A program made the translations under genes and the position numbers. A model generated the notes under the pieces. That model was not told where the DNA came from and did not search any database. It saw nothing but the letters and a program-made list of their open reading frames with translations. From an uncultured Clostridium sp. (GTDB lineage Bacteria; Bacillota; Clostridia; Lachnospirales; Lachnospiraceae): a stretch of 47,170 nucleotides of DNA. The stretch is from assembly GCA_947178445.1 (NCBI GenBank), contig CAMWYJ010000022.1, positions 1 to 47,170 of the forward strand, given 5' to 3'. Positions 9,071-18,595 of this stretch are shown here, in pieces (position 1 is the first letter of the stretch; every line of letters begins with the position of its first letter).

Positions 9071-11893
9071 CTATTGACATGTAAATTCAAAATCATATTT
9101 TCCCGAGTTTAACCACAATATCATCTTATCATCCTCAATGTTTACTCCATCAATCCCTGATTGTTTTTCCAACTGTTCTTTCTGAATCGTTTTTCCATTC
9201 ATAACAAGCAACGCATTATCATCTTTCAAAGCAGGTAATCGAAGCTGTGCTTTCGCATTAACTGGCAAATTTACACTATACCAAAGTCTTCCGTCTTCAA
9301 ACTTCCACATAATTTCAATTTTACCAAAATCAGAATCATAGCAACCTTTACATTCTTTTATAGGATTCTCTTCGTTCCCCATTACTATTCCTGGCTCTAA
9401 TAAGATTGGATATTCATTTAACAAATTATATCGAATGCCCAACATGTATTCATAAAACCATTCACCAACACTTCCGTATGAAAAATGATTGAAAGAATTC
9501 ATGCCATTTGCATTAAATCCCTTTTCTTCTGTATAGGAATCCCATCTTTCCCATATTGTAGTAGCACCTTGATTGATGCTGTATAACCATGATGGATTCT
9601 CCTCCTGAAGCAAAAGTTTATAAGCAATCTCATTCATATCACTTTTGCTTAACGTCTGAAGCAGTGTAGAAGTGCCAATAAATCCAGTGGTTAATTTATA
9701 ATCATTATTTACAAGTAGCGTCTTTAGATCATTGATTATATTCTCCCTTGTTGTTCCTTCTACAAGTTCCATATCCAAAGCCAGTATACATGCGGTCTGG
9801 CTCTTTTCTGTTAAATGTTCATCTCTTACATAAGACAGTGCAAAATAATCTTTAATTTCACTAAATAATTGGTCATATTTGACTGCTTCTTCCTGTTTAC
9901 CAATAGCATCTGCCATTTCACTCATATATTTTGCATCTCTCGCATAATAGGCAACCGCAACGAATTCAGCATCTGTCTCTTCATATGCTAACCAGTCACC
10001 ATATGTCGGATTTGCACCCTTTCGATCACCTTTCTCCAGCCAGTCCATATACTTTATCATGGAATCCCACATGATCTGGATAAAGCTCTCATCTCCGTAA
10101 TGCTGCCACAACCGATAGGGGATAATAATTCCGGCATCTGCCCATCCAGCATTTCCGGCACCTGTAATTTTATTATATGGAATTAAATTCGGAAAACTGC
10201 CATCCGGCATCTGGCTTTCCACTGCATCTGTACACCATTTTTTATAAAACTGATAGGATGCTCCATTGTATAAAGAGGTCTTACAATATACCTGCAAATC
10301 TCCAGTCCACGGTAATCTTTCATCTCTTTGGGGACAGTCTGTCGCAACCAAAAGCCAATTATTCCTCTGTGTCCAACATATATTGCTAAATAATTGGTTT
10401 ACCTTTTCATTCTCTGTTACAATCTCATTCTCTGAATCATTCTCTATCCCTATGAAACGAGAATCTAATCGATATAAAGTAATATCTTCACTAGGGATGA
10501 TCTCTATATAGCGGTATCCAAAATAAGAAAATGTGGTCTGATAGGATTCCATCTCCCCACCATTACAATAATAAACTACTTTCGACTCAGCTGTACGGTA
10601 ATTTGCCCGGTAAAGACTTCCCTTGGGACCATCATTACCTCTTTCTTCTTCTCCGGAGTCATTCAGCATTTCGGCAAATCTCAGTTCTACCTTTGTTCCT
10701 TCTTCCCCATGCAATTCCATAAATGGAACAGCCTGCATATTCTGTCCCATATCCAATATGAGAGATTCTCCGCCTTTCACCACAACCGGCATTTTTATCT
10801 TTGCTGTTTTACTATATTTATTCTGCACAACAACATTTTCGCCATAATAAGAATGATATGTTAAATCATCATATCGTCTTACTTCGGCATTCTCCCATAA
10901 AACATTACTCTCTTTATATTCCGAAGCCTTTTGTAATGTAAGCTTCCTTCCATCAAAAACTTCTCCGTCATATATATCTGCAAACCGGACAGCACTATCA
11001 CATGTATATTGCCATGATGCATCTGTAACCACCTCTTCTTTACTGCCATCATCATAAAATAATAGCATTTTGCCGATAAATGCTGCCTTGTTATAATTAT
11101 ATGTTTCATGTGCGATTTTTCCAAGACACCATCCATTACTGAGCATCACTGCAATTGTATTTTTCGAATGATTTTTCAAACAAGAAGTAATATCATATGT
11201 ATTGTACAATACACTTTTATTGTAGTTTGTCCACCCCGGTTTTAATTCATCATAAATATTCTTTTTTTCACTATATCTTCCAACTCGATATCCATTGATA
11301 TACGCATCGTAACAACCCAAAGCACTACTAATTAAATATGCCTTTACGACATTCTTATCTCCGGTATAAAAGTTCTTTACAAAGATTGGCAGCCCTTCAC
11401 TCTTTTCTTCCCGAACCTGAATAAAGTCACATCCATTAAAAGGCTCCTGTTTCATATACGTTGTCTCAAAAGTTGAAATATCCGACTTTGATTTCCGGTT
11501 ATTAGCATCCCATACAACAACCTGCCACTCATACTGACTGAAATCTTGTAACGCCTTTCCCTGATAATCAATCATTGACAGCCGTTCCTTTTCGATTTTT
11601 TTACTATCCCATACTAATTCCTTCTTGCCTGAAGTAAAATCAACTCTCCACACATAAACCTGGAATGCCTTTGTATAGTTACCTGAAATCTTTTCCCTAT
11701 CTAACAATTTCCATGAAAAAACAGGGGCTTCCTCTGTAATTCCAAGCGGTTTTTCAGTATGATTAACCATTAAGCCTGTTACTTCCAGATTGTTTTTTCC
11801 CCTGTCTGCCATACATAATAAAACGGTCAGCACAACTGCCAAAATGAGCAATAACATACAATAAAATAATCTTTTCTTTGGCATTCGTTTCAT
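9071..11893 (-). CDS. Membrane-anchored GH78 alpha-L-rhamnosidase
   Basis: A 940-residue protein with a basic N-terminus and one hydrophobic span (about 9-28) with no clear signal-peptidase site, so it is probably a signal anchor with the enzyme outside the cell. The rest follows family GH78: an Ig-like domain (about 35-145), a Bac_rhamnosid_N-type beta domain (about 170-345), a concanavalin-like domain (about 355-475), the (alpha/alpha)6 catalytic barrel (about 480-830) and a C-terminal beta domain. The catalytic segment ATDCPQRDERLPWTGD lies at 517-532; Glu525 is in the place of the general acid. The family hydrolyses terminal alpha-L-rhamnose. It is embedded in a biosynthetic operon, 44 bases after the GNAT gene, which suggests polymer trimming or release rather than feeding; that is inference. 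Confidence 0.93.
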   Translation of the reverse strand: MKRMPKKRLFYCMLLLILAVVLTVLLCMADRGKNNLEVTGLMVNHTEKPLGITEEAPVFSWKLLDREKISGNYTKAFQVYVWRVDFTSGKKELVWDSKKIEKERLSMIDYQGKALQDFSQYEWQVVVWDANNRKSKSDISTFETTYMKQEPFNGCDFIQVREEKSEGLPIFVKNFYTGDKNVVKAYLISSALGCYDAYINGYRVGRYSEKKNIYDELKPGWTNYNKSVLYNTYDITSCLKNHSKNTIAVMLSNGWCLGKIAHETYNYNKAAFIGKMLLFYDDGSKEEVVTDASWQYTCDSAVRFADIYDGEVFDGRKLTLQKASEYKESNVLWENAEVRRYDDLTYHSYYGENVVVQNKYSKTAKIKMPVVVKGGESLILDMGQNMQAVPFMELHGEEGTKVELRFAEMLNDSGEEERGNDGPKGSLYRANYRTAESKVVYYCNGGEMESYQTTFSYFGYRYIEIIPSEDITLYRLDSRFIGIENDSENEIVTENEKVNQLFSNICWTQRNNWLLVATDCPQRDERLPWTGDLQVYCKTSLYNGASYQFYKKWCTDAVESQMPDGSFPNLIPYNKITGAGNAGWADAGIIIPYRLWQHYGDESFIQIMWDSMIKYMDWLEKGDRKGANPTYGDWLAYEETDAEFVAVAYYARDAKYMSEMADAIGKQEEAVKYDQLFSEIKDYFALSYVRDEHLTEKSQTACILALDMELVEGTTRENIINDLKTLLVNNDYKLTTGFIGTSTLLQTLSKSDMNEIAYKLLLQEENPSWLYSINQGATTIWERWDSYTEEKGFNANGMNSFNHFSYGSVGEWFYEYMLGIRYNLLNEYPILLEPGIVMGNEENPIKECKGCYDSDFGKIEIMWKFEDGRLWYSVNLPVNAKAQLRLPALKDDNALLVMNGKTIQKEQLEKQSGIDGVNIEDDKMILWLNSGKYDFEFTCQ

Positions 11894-11937
11894 AAAATAT
11901 ATTTCCCTTCTTGACTGTAAAATAATAGTTTGCCAGT

Positions 11938-12450
11938 CTAGTCTCTAAAAACCTCTTCGGGCTTTATTTCCAACTTATATAATGCTTCTTTCTCTTCTAT
12001 AATATTGTATCCTGCACGTTTATAAATTTTTAATACCCTTTCATTTGTTTTCCATACCTCTGCCACAATCCTATTCAAATTTAAAACATCAAATCCAAAT
12101 TGAGTAACTCCAACCGTTGCCTCAAATCCCAGCCCTTTCTCCTTCACGATTTCCCTATCAATTAACGTTCTGCCAAACTCGCAAGTTCTCTTCTCCCAGT
12201 CAATATCATATAATGCGATTGCTCCAACAAAAACATCCGGTTTGCATGTTTGAACAACACGAAACATAATGTCATTATCTTTTTCCAAATATCTTTTATA
12301 CCAATTCACCTGATTCTCTTTTGTTATCTCATCCTGATTGATGAAATACTGTTTTTCTCTATTTCTCAATAATCGCAACAATTCAATATCTTTCTCTTCC
12401 AAAGGTTCTAAAATAATTCTTCTGAACTCATAAGTATAGGAATGTTTCAT
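11938..12450 (-). CDS. GNAT-family N-acetyltransferase, PseH/RimL-like
   Basis: A 170-residue GNAT protein: strand-helix start RIILEPLEEKDIELLRLLRNRE, then the acetyl-CoA region around IVKEKGLGFEATVGVTQFGFDVLNL and the C-terminal NERVLKIYKRAGY. The order and the RNREKQYFINQDEIT segment resemble PseH, which N-acetylates a UDP-4-amino-sugar, although ribosomal-protein acetyltransferases share this architecture. It follows the PglC-like gene after 15 bases with a strong AGGAGG site, in the order PglF, PglE, PglC, GNAT. That context argues for 4-N-acetylation of the UDP-amino sugar produced just upstream. If so, the NeuD/PglD-like protein at 8332 has a different target. Confidence 0.82.
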   Translation of the reverse strand: MKHSYTYEFRRIILEPLEEKDIELLRLLRNREKQYFINQDEITKENQVNWYKRYLEKDNDIMFRVVQTCKPDVFVGAIALYDIDWEKRTCEFGRTLIDREIVKEKGLGFEATVGVTQFGFDVLNLNRIVAEVWKTNERVLKIYKRAGYNIIEEKEALYKLEIKPEEVFRD

Positions 12451-12465
12451 GGCATTTTCCTCCTT

Positions 12466-13071
12466 TTATTTGCTGCCTTTAAACTCTTCCATCGTAACAC
12501 TCGTATCCGAGCTAATCCCATCTCTTTTTATCACTTTGGCTATCGTTTGAAAAATAATCTTTATATCCCCTAATAAAGTCACTTTTTGAACATATTTCAC
12601 ATCATATGCAAACTTATCTTCCCAGCTTAAAGCATTCCGACCATTAATCTGGGCTAACCCCGTCAGTCCAGGTCTTACATTATGTCTTTTTTTCTGTTCT
12701 TCATTATAAAGAGGCAGATAGCGCACCAACAGAGGTCTTGGACCAACAATACTCATATCTCCTTTTATAATATTTAATAACTCCGGAAGTTCATCTAAGC
12801 TTGAGGAACGTAGCTTTTTTCCAAAGGATGTCAGCCGGACTTCATCCGGCAGCAGTTGTCCCTTCTCATCCGTCTCACTTGTCATAGAACGGAACTTATA
12901 CATTTTGAAAATCTTTTCATCCTTACCGGGACGCTCCTGCGTAAAAAGAACCGGACTGCCCAGTTTGCAATGTACCAAAATTGCAAGAATCAGATAGACT
13001 GGCAGTAAAATAACAAATGCACTTCCCGCCAAAATAAAATCTAAACCTCTCTTTATATATTTTTCATACAT
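12466..13071 (-). CDS. pglC: PglC-like initiating phosphoglycosyltransferase
   Basis: A 201-residue monotopic phosphoglycosyltransferase of the minimal type: one N-terminal membrane-inserting helix (about 8-32, [20 protein letters not shown]), then the catalytic core with FKMYKFRSM, the Asp-Glu dyad in [18 protein letters not shown] and the phosphate loop VGPRPLL. It should transfer a sugar-1-phosphate from UDP-sugar to undecaprenyl phosphate, starting the repeat unit. Size and position right after PglE- and PglF-like genes point to UDP-diNAcBac or a related UDP-amino-dideoxy sugar as donor. It differs from the long WbaP-type enzyme at 26367-27746, so the locus encodes two initiating transferases. 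The ribosome site upstream is poor. Confidence 0.9.
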   Translation of the reverse strand: MYEKYIKRGLDFILAGSAFVILLPVYLILAILVHCKLGSPVLFTQERPGKDEKIFKMYKFRSMTSETDEKGQLLPDEVRLTSFGKKLRSSSLDELPELLNIIKGDMSIVGPRPLLVRYLPLYNEEQKKRHNVRPGLTGLAQINGRNALSWEDKFAYDVKYVQKVTLLGDIKIIFQTIAKVIKRDGISSDTSVTMEEFKGSK

Positions 13072-13100
13072 TTATTTGACCATTCCCTAACATCATTTTA

Positions 13101-14228
13101 TCAAAATAAACTTTTCACAATTGCAATTATCTTATCCATATCTTCCTCCGTATTCTTTATATCGCTAGGAAGACAAACTCCTCTGTTAAATATATCCTCA
13201 CCAACACTTCCACTCGCCTCAGTTGTAACAAAATCACAGGTTTTAAAAACAGGCTGTAAATGCATTGGTTTCCAAATTGGTCTGCTCTCAATATTTTCTT
13301 TCTCTAATGCCAGCATAATATCAAGCGGTTTCACTTCACTGCCTTTATCCAAAAGTATGCAGCTCAGCCAATAATTAGGCTTGCTATTCTTCTCATCAAA
13401 GGGGTTCATTGAAACACTTGTAATGTCTTTAAAATTCTCTTGATAGTTTTCATAGATTTTTTTCTTCAAAGCAATATGTTCATCCAAATGCAATAACTGA
13501 CCTCTTCCAATACCCGCTATCACATTACTCATGCGATAATTATATCCAATCTCTTTGTGTTCATAATGCCTCTCCGGTTCTCTGGCCTGAGTAGACAGAA
13601 AACGCGCTTTATTTACAATTTCCTCTTCCTCTGATACCAACATTCCTCCACCAGATGTTGTAATAATTTTATTACCATTAAATGAAAATGCTGCTATTTT
13701 ACCAAAACACCCGGTTTGTTTTCCCTTATAAACAGCCCCCAAACTCTCTGCTGCATCCTCAATTAGGGTTGCATGATACCGATCACAGAGATCCATAATT
13801 TCATCCAATTTTGCCGGAGTTCCGTATAAATTAACCACCATAACATATTTCACATCCGGATACTTCTTAAATGCTTTCTCCAAAGCTTCCGGTGACATAT
13901 TCCATGTATCACGTTCTGAGTCTATAAAAATGGGTTCAGCACCTATATAGGTAATAGGATTCGCTGTCGCAGAAAATGTCAAATCGGAACAAAAGACCTT
14001 ATCTCCTTTTTTTACACCAGCAAGAATCAATGCTAGATGAATGGCTGCTGTACCTGCTGATAATGCTGCTGCATAACCGATTCCGACATAATCCGCAAAT
14101 TCTCTTTCAAAAGAATTTACATTTGGTCCCAAAGGAGCAACCCAATTAGTATCAAATGCTTCCTGTACATATTTAAGTTCTTCACCATGCATGGTAGGAC
14201 TAGATAAATAAATTTTTTTGTTTTTCAT
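13101..14228 (-). CDS. pglE: PglE-like UDP-4-keto-sugar aminotransferase
   Basis: A 375-residue DegT-family PLP enzyme closely following PglE (UDP-4-keto-6-deoxy-GlcNAc 4-aminotransferase). Motifs include KKIYLSSPTMHGEE at the start, NWVAPLGPNVNSFE, LSAGTAAIHLALILAG, the Asp motif LIEDAAESLG, and the Schiff-base lysine in SFNGNKIITTSGGGML. STQAREPERHYEHKEIGYNYR and ESRPIWKPMHLQP match the family's substrate loops. The start is the ATG following GAGGTG; an earlier ATG lies inside the end of the PglF gene without a ribosome site. The enzyme would aminate the product of the PglF-like dehydratase next to it, giving a UDP-4-amino-4,6-dideoxy-GlcNAc. LegC and other close relatives are possible alternatives. 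Confidence 0.92.
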   Translation of the reverse strand: MKNKKIYLSSPTMHGEELKYVQEAFDTNWVAPLGPNVNSFEREFADYVGIGYAAALSAGTAAIHLALILAGVKKGDKVFCSDLTFSATANPITYIGAEPIFIDSERDTWNMSPEALEKAFKKYPDVKYVMVVNLYGTPAKLDEIMDLCDRYHATLIEDAAESLGAVYKGKQTGCFGKIAAFSFNGNKIITTSGGGMLVSEEEEIVNKARFLSTQAREPERHYEHKEIGYNYRMSNVIAGIGRGQLLHLDEHIALKKKIYENYQENFKDITSVSMNPFDEKNSKPNYWLSCILLDKGSEVKPLDIMLALEKENIESRPIWKPMHLQPVFKTCDFVTTEASGSVGEDIFNRGVCLPSDIKNTEEDMDKIIAIVKSLF

Positions 14229-14244
14229 TTTCAACACCTCTAAT

Positions 14245-16113
14245 TCAATGCTCATCTACTTTATAAGTTGGCACAATTTCCTTTACTTTTTGCTTAATCT
14301 CCTCTGAATCTTTTTGCGAAATTTTTTTAAGTTCCTCCAATTGTATGATAAACTCTTCCTCATCAAAATCAATTGGTTTTCCAATATGGATTAATTTGTT
14401 TTCTGTATCCTGTAATCCTTCTTCGTCCATCAGCAGTTCCTCATAGAGCTTTTCGCCTGGTCGCAAACCTGAAAACTCAATTTTAATATCTCTTCCTACC
14501 TTGTAACCCGATAAACGAATTAAATTCTTCGCTAAATCTAATATTTTCACCGGTTCTCCCATATCCAATATAAAGATTTCGCCACCTTTTGCATAGGCTC
14601 CAGCTTGCAGTACCAGTGAAACCGCTTCTGGTATCGTCATAAAATATCTTATAATATCTGGATGGGTAACCAAAACTGGACCACCCTGTTCAATCTGCTT
14701 TTTAAACAATGGAATCACACTGCCATTACTTCCTAAAACATTTCCGAAACGAACTGCCACAAACTCTGTATCATATTTATGGTTTAACATCTGGATTATC
14801 ATCTCACACATTCTTTTGGATGCACCCATAATATTGGTCGGATTTACTGCTTTATCTGTTGATATCAAAACAAATCGCTTTACACCATACTCCCCCGCTG
14901 CTGTAGCAGTTTTCAAAGTTCCAAACACATTATTCTTGATTGCCTCATTCGGGCTATCCTCCATAAGCGGAACATGCTTATGCGCTGCTGCATGAAAAAC
15001 AATTTCCGGTCGATATTTCTTTATCAAGCCACTTATTCTATGTGTATTTCTTACAGATGCGATAAGCACCTGCAAATCAAGTTCTGGATAATCATGTTTT
15101 AATTCCTGCTGAATATCATAAGCATTATTCTCATAGATATCAACAATTATAAGCTGCTTAGCGCCATGAGAAGCAATCTGCCTGCAAAGTTCACTTCCAA
15201 TAGACCCTCCACCACCAGTAACCATGACAACCTTTCCATAAATATACTGCATGATATGATTCAAATCAACCTTAATACTCTCACGTCCAAGCAAATCTTC
15301 AATTTCCACATCTCGTAGTTTCGCAACGCTTACCTCTTCATTAATTAACTGATAGATTCCTGGCAATGTTTTAAGCTTTGCATCTGTCTCTTTACAAATG
15401 TCTAAGAGTTCTTTAATCACTTTCTTGCTAGCAGATGGTATGGCAATAATAATCTCATCAATCGCATATTTACGTGCCGCCTCAACAATACACTCTCTAT
15501 TCCCAATTATCTTATAACCATCAATATATTTTCCCTTTTTATAAGGATTGTCATCTATAATACAACGAATCTTCTTATTTAGATATTTACTGGATGTAAT
15601 CTCTTTTATAATTGCCTGTCCTGCATTACCGGCACCAATAATCATTGTATTTACCGTTACAGAATCTTTTCTTCCATGTTTACGTTTAACATGCCGTAAC
15701 CAACGGTACGAAAACCGACTCGCTAACGTAAACGCACTTAATAACAATGGATAAATAATGTAGTAACTTCTAGGCATCCATACTCCCATGATTATATAAC
15801 CAAACGCCATAAAGAGTGTTATGGCAATGTTTGCCAATATAATATTAATCACTTCTGTTTCTCCAGCAAAACTCCATATACTACTGTATAGCTTAAACAC
15901 CGAGAAAGTAATAATCACCAAAATAATATTATAGGGCATAAATTTCCATATTGCCTCAATATACTGAACTGGTATATGCTCATAAGAAATATCAAACCTA
16001 AGCATAAGAGACAAAACAGACACTAGTACTGTAACTATAACGTCTGCTACAACAAAAATACCTATCTTAACATACTTTTCATAAACTTTTCCTTGTTTGT
16101 CTGCCCCCATCAT
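14245..16113 (-). CDS. pglF: PglF/CapD-like membrane UDP-GlcNAc 4,6-dehydratase
   Basis: A 622-residue protein with four N-terminal membrane spans (about 15-125), a Rossmann linker domain (MIIGAGNAGQAIIKEI, about 155-170), and a C-terminal extended SDR domain starting VMVTGGGGSIGSELCRQIA near 293. The active site appears as STDKAVNPTNIMGASKR, where Asp-Lys replaces the usual Tyr, the hallmark of the large retaining C6 dehydratases (PglF, WbpM, CapD). It should convert UDP-GlcNAc to UDP-4-keto-6-deoxy-GlcNAc at the inner membrane. It follows the UDP-glucose dehydrogenase by 14 bases and precedes the PglE-like aminotransferase, giving the first two steps of a bacillosamine-type pathway. Length and motifs are normal for the family. 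Confidence 0.93.
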   Translation of the reverse strand: MMGADKQGKVYEKYVKIGIFVVADVIVTVLVSVLSLMLRFDISYEHIPVQYIEAIWKFMPYNIILVIITFSVFKLYSSIWSFAGETEVINIILANIAITLFMAFGYIIMGVWMPRSYYIIYPLLLSAFTLASRFSYRWLRHVKRKHGRKDSVTVNTMIIGAGNAGQAIIKEITSSKYLNKKIRCIIDDNPYKKGKYIDGYKIIGNRECIVEAARKYAIDEIIIAIPSASKKVIKELLDICKETDAKLKTLPGIYQLINEEVSVAKLRDVEIEDLLGRESIKVDLNHIMQYIYGKVVMVTGGGGSIGSELCRQIASHGAKQLIIVDIYENNAYDIQQELKHDYPELDLQVLIASVRNTHRISGLIKKYRPEIVFHAAAHKHVPLMEDSPNEAIKNNVFGTLKTATAAGEYGVKRFVLISTDKAVNPTNIMGASKRMCEMIIQMLNHKYDTEFVAVRFGNVLGSNGSVIPLFKKQIEQGGPVLVTHPDIIRYFMTIPEAVSLVLQAGAYAKGGEIFILDMGEPVKILDLAKNLIRLSGYKVGRDIKIEFSGLRPGEKLYEELLMDEEGLQDTENKLIHIGKPIDFDEEEFIIQLEELKKISQKDSEEIKQKVKEIVPTYKVDEH

Positions 16114-16127
16114 TTATCACCTCAATA

Positions 16128-17330
16128 TTAATCTCTCGAATACAAATCCCTCGTATACACCTTATCCGCCACATCTATGAGCTCCTCGCTGTTACGGTTT
16201 GCAACAATAACATCTGCCATCTTTTTGAATTCATCGAAATCACGGATTACCTTACTGTTAAAGAAATCTTCTTCCTTCAAGGTTGGCTCATATATAACAA
16301 CCTCTACGCCCTTTGCCTTGATCCGCTTCATAACGCCCTGGATAGAGGACTGTCTGAAATTATCCGAATTCGCCTTCATCGTTAAACGATAGATTCCAAC
16401 AACCGTGTTCTTCTTCTCCGGGAATCCTGCTTTTTGTAAAATCTGTTCTGCAATAAAATCCTTACGGGTTGTATTTGCATCCACGATTGCCCCAATAATG
16501 TTATTCGGAACATCCTCAAAGTTTGCACGGAGCTGCTTCGTATCCTTCGGCAGACAATATCCACCATATCCAAAGGATGGATTGTTATAATGAGTTCCAA
16601 TACGTGGGTCTAACCCAATTCCCTCAATAATCTGCTGTGTATTCAGTCCCCTTACCTCGGCATAGGTATCCAATTCATTGAAGAATGCCACACGCAAGGC
16701 AAGATAGGTATTGGCAAACAACTTCACTGCCTCTGCCTCTGTCGGATTTGTATATAAAATATCAATATTTTCCTTGATTGCACCCTCAGCAAGCAGACCT
16801 GCAAAGGTATGTGCTGCCTTAGCAAGCCGCTCATTCTCTAGCGGTGCACCCACGATAATTCTGGATGGGTACAGATTATCATATAGGGCTCTTCCTTCTC
16901 TTAAAAACTCCGGTGAGAAGATAATATTGTCACAGTTATATTTTTCCCGCACAGATAACGTATATCCTACCGGAACTGTTGATTTGATGACCATAATTGC
17001 ATTGGGATTTATCTTCATGACCAGTTCAATGACCGCCTCAACGGAAGACGTATCAAAATAATTTTTCTTCGGATCATAATTGGTTGGAGTAGAAATAATC
17101 ACAAACTCCGCATCCTTATATGCTGACTCTGCATCCATTGTTGCTGTCAGATTAAGTTCCTTGTTTGCAAGATAATCTTCAATCTCCGCATCCACCAATG
17201 GAGACTTTTTATTGTTGATCATCTCTACCTTTTCCGGAATAATATCTACCGCATATACCTCATTATGCTGGGAAAGCAATATTGAATTTGATAATCCCAC
17301 ATATCCTGTTCCTGCCACTGCAATTTTCAT
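16128..17330 (-). CDS. ugd: UDP-glucose 6-dehydrogenase
   Basis: A 400-residue UDP-glucose dehydrogenase of the short Ugd type. The NAD site [16 protein letters not shown] is at the N-terminus; [20 protein letters not shown] is the UDP-glucose signature; [19 protein letters not shown] and the catalytic cysteine in [14 protein letters not shown] follow. It makes UDP-glucuronic acid, a precursor of acidic capsules. The start is the ATG behind GGAGGTAAGAAAT; a longer reading into the upstream intergenic region adds no family sequence. It opens the block that runs through the PglF/E/C genes to the rhamnosidase. Its promoter was not clear; only a weak TTTAGA/TAAAAT pair was seen upstream. Confidence 0.95.
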   Translation of the reverse strand: MKIAVAGTGYVGLSNSILLSQHNEVYAVDIIPEKVEMINNKKSPLVDAEIEDYLANKELNLTATMDAESAYKDAEFVIISTPTNYDPKKNYFDTSSVEAVIELVMKINPNAIMVIKSTVPVGYTLSVREKYNCDNIIFSPEFLREGRALYDNLYPSRIIVGAPLENERLAKAAHTFAGLLAEGAIKENIDILYTNPTEAEAVKLFANTYLALRVAFFNELDTYAEVRGLNTQQIIEGIGLDPRIGTHYNNPSFGYGGYCLPKDTKQLRANFEDVPNNIIGAIVDANTTRKDFIAEQILQKAGFPEKKNTVVGIYRLTMKANSDNFRQSSIQGVMKRIKAKGVEVVIYEPTLKEEDFFNSKVIRDFDEFKKMADVIVANRNSEELIDVADKVYTRDLYSRD

Positions 17331-17391
17331 ATTTCTTACCTCCAAATTTGTAACCAATTTTGCTCTGCAAACTCCGTTTGTTGCGATAGTC

Positions 17392-17423
17392 GCCAAATGT
17401 ATGTGCAAGCACCCACGCTTGGC
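17392..17423. repeat. Hairpin repeat, copy A (GCCAA...TTGGC family)
   Basis: Two 15-base arms (GCCAAATGTATGTGC and GCACCCACGCTTGGC) flank a two-base AA centre; most mismatches are G-U compatible. It sits in the 238-base gap between ugd and tarJ. A second copy at 47082-47109 shares the preceding AGTC, the outer GCCAAATG and CTTGGC ends and the AA centre. Next to it are another small hairpin (ATCAC/GTGAT, 17461-17473) and a longer imperfect stem pairing TTGCC with GGCAA. It looks like an interspersed intergenic repeat; it has no U-run, so it is not a standard terminator. Confidence 0.6.
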
Positions 17424-17568
17424 TCGTTATTCACACAAATTGATTGCCTGCTTGCCCGCCATCACGAAGTGATTTTTAATGCGGCAATTCCCGTCTCATA
17501 AATTTTCATAATCTACTTGACACTATCCCAATTTTACACGCTTTTACCTGTATTCTAAATATGGAATT

Positions 17569-18594
17569 TTATTTGTCCCATACCATAATCGTCTTACCAA
17601 TCAGCTTATGAATATCCATCTCAAATGCTTTTGTGATATCCTGGATTTCCCGGACTGTAACCTGTTCTCCCACAATATTTTCCAAATAGTCCACAACCTC
17701 CGGTTTTCTTCTATAAAGCTCAATTAAATTTACAAAATCCTCCCTGCCACTGCGGCTGCTGCCAATGAGCCGCAATCCTTTTTCTAATACCATTCTGGTA
17801 TTGATCGGTGCTAAATCCTCGGTTACCCCAAGAATTCCAATCGTGCCTTCCGGATTGATATAATCAATAATCTGATTGATTGCCCTTGGTGCACCATTGC
17901 CGCCCACACACTCAAATGCATGATCCATATGAAAGCTTTCCGGTATTTCATTGATTAAATACGTACCATCTGCAAAGGTAAAGTCATTTAATTTTGACTC
18001 ATTCACACCCATAATATATACCTGTATCTCAGGATACAGACTCTTTAACAGCAGGGAAGTAATATAACCAAGATTCCCATCTCCCCATACACCAATAATC
18101 TTTCTTCTGCTATGCGCTGTTTTCATGAACCGGTCAACGGCATGGAAGCTCACACTGACAATCTCGGTAAATGCAGCAACTGTCAGATTGATGTTTTCTG
18201 GCAGCTTGACCAAACGGTCCGGAACCGTCTGCACATATTCCTGCAAAAAACCATCGGTTCCGCTGGCGCGGAATTTAGAAGATCTAAGGTAATTTTCTCC
18301 AATCACTTCATCCACTTCACTCGGCAGATTTGGTATCATAACTACATAGTCCCCTACCTCAAACTGATGTGTCGGATCATATACCACTTTCCCAATTGCT
18401 TCATGAATCAAAGCCATCGGAAGCTTTTGTTTCAGAATCTCCTTCGGTCTGTTTCCCTGATAATATCTCTGGTCTGCATTACAGATCGACAAGTGTGTCG
18501 GTCTCACAATGATATGTTCTTCATCAAACGTAATATCCTTAAAAACCAGTTCAAATTGTCTGGGATGCTTTAACTGATATACTGCATTTAACAT
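17569..18594 (-). CDS. tarJ: Ribulose-5-phosphate reductase (ribitol-5-phosphate dehydrogenase) TarJ
   Basis: A 341-residue zinc-type medium-chain dehydrogenase. The N-terminal YQLKHPRQFEL and IIVRPTHLSICNADQRYYQGNRP, the catalytic-domain motifs LPMALIHEAIG and RASGTDGFLQEYV, the NADPH-domain GVWGDGNLGYITSLLL, and AFECVGGNGAPRAINQIIDYI with LEKGLRLIGSSRSGREDF match TarJ of wall teichoic acid synthesis along its length. It reduces ribulose-5-phosphate to ribitol-5-phosphate, the substrate of TarI, whose gene ends one base upstream. TarI and TarJ work as a complex in other Gram-positives. It is the last gene of the TagGH block; no terminator follows. Confidence 0.94.
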   Translation of the reverse strand: MLNAVYQLKHPRQFELVFKDITFDEEHIIVRPTHLSICNADQRYYQGNRPKEILKQKLPMALIHEAIGKVVYDPTHQFEVGDYVVMIPNLPSEVDEVIGENYLRSSKFRASGTDGFLQEYVQTVPDRLVKLPENINLTVAAFTEIVSVSFHAVDRFMKTAHSRRKIIGVWGDGNLGYITSLLLKSLYPEIQVYIMGVNESKLNDFTFADGTYLINEIPESFHMDHAFECVGGNGAPRAINQIIDYINPEGTIGILGVTEDLAPINTRMVLEKGLRLIGSSRSGREDFVNLIELYRRKPEVVDYLENIVGEQVTVREIQDITKAFEMDIHKLIGKTIMVWDK

Positions 18595-18595
18595 A

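Noticed and set aside
9040-9075. Terminator between the rhamnosidase and the acetyltransferase genes
   Set aside because: A weak GGGAA/TTCCC pairing exists but the loop is long and no U-run follows.
10177-11136. Several 60-85 residue frames opposite or out of frame within the rhamnosidase gene
   Set aside because: They lie inside a continuous 940-codon gene with complete GH78 domains; none has a start signal or family resemblance.
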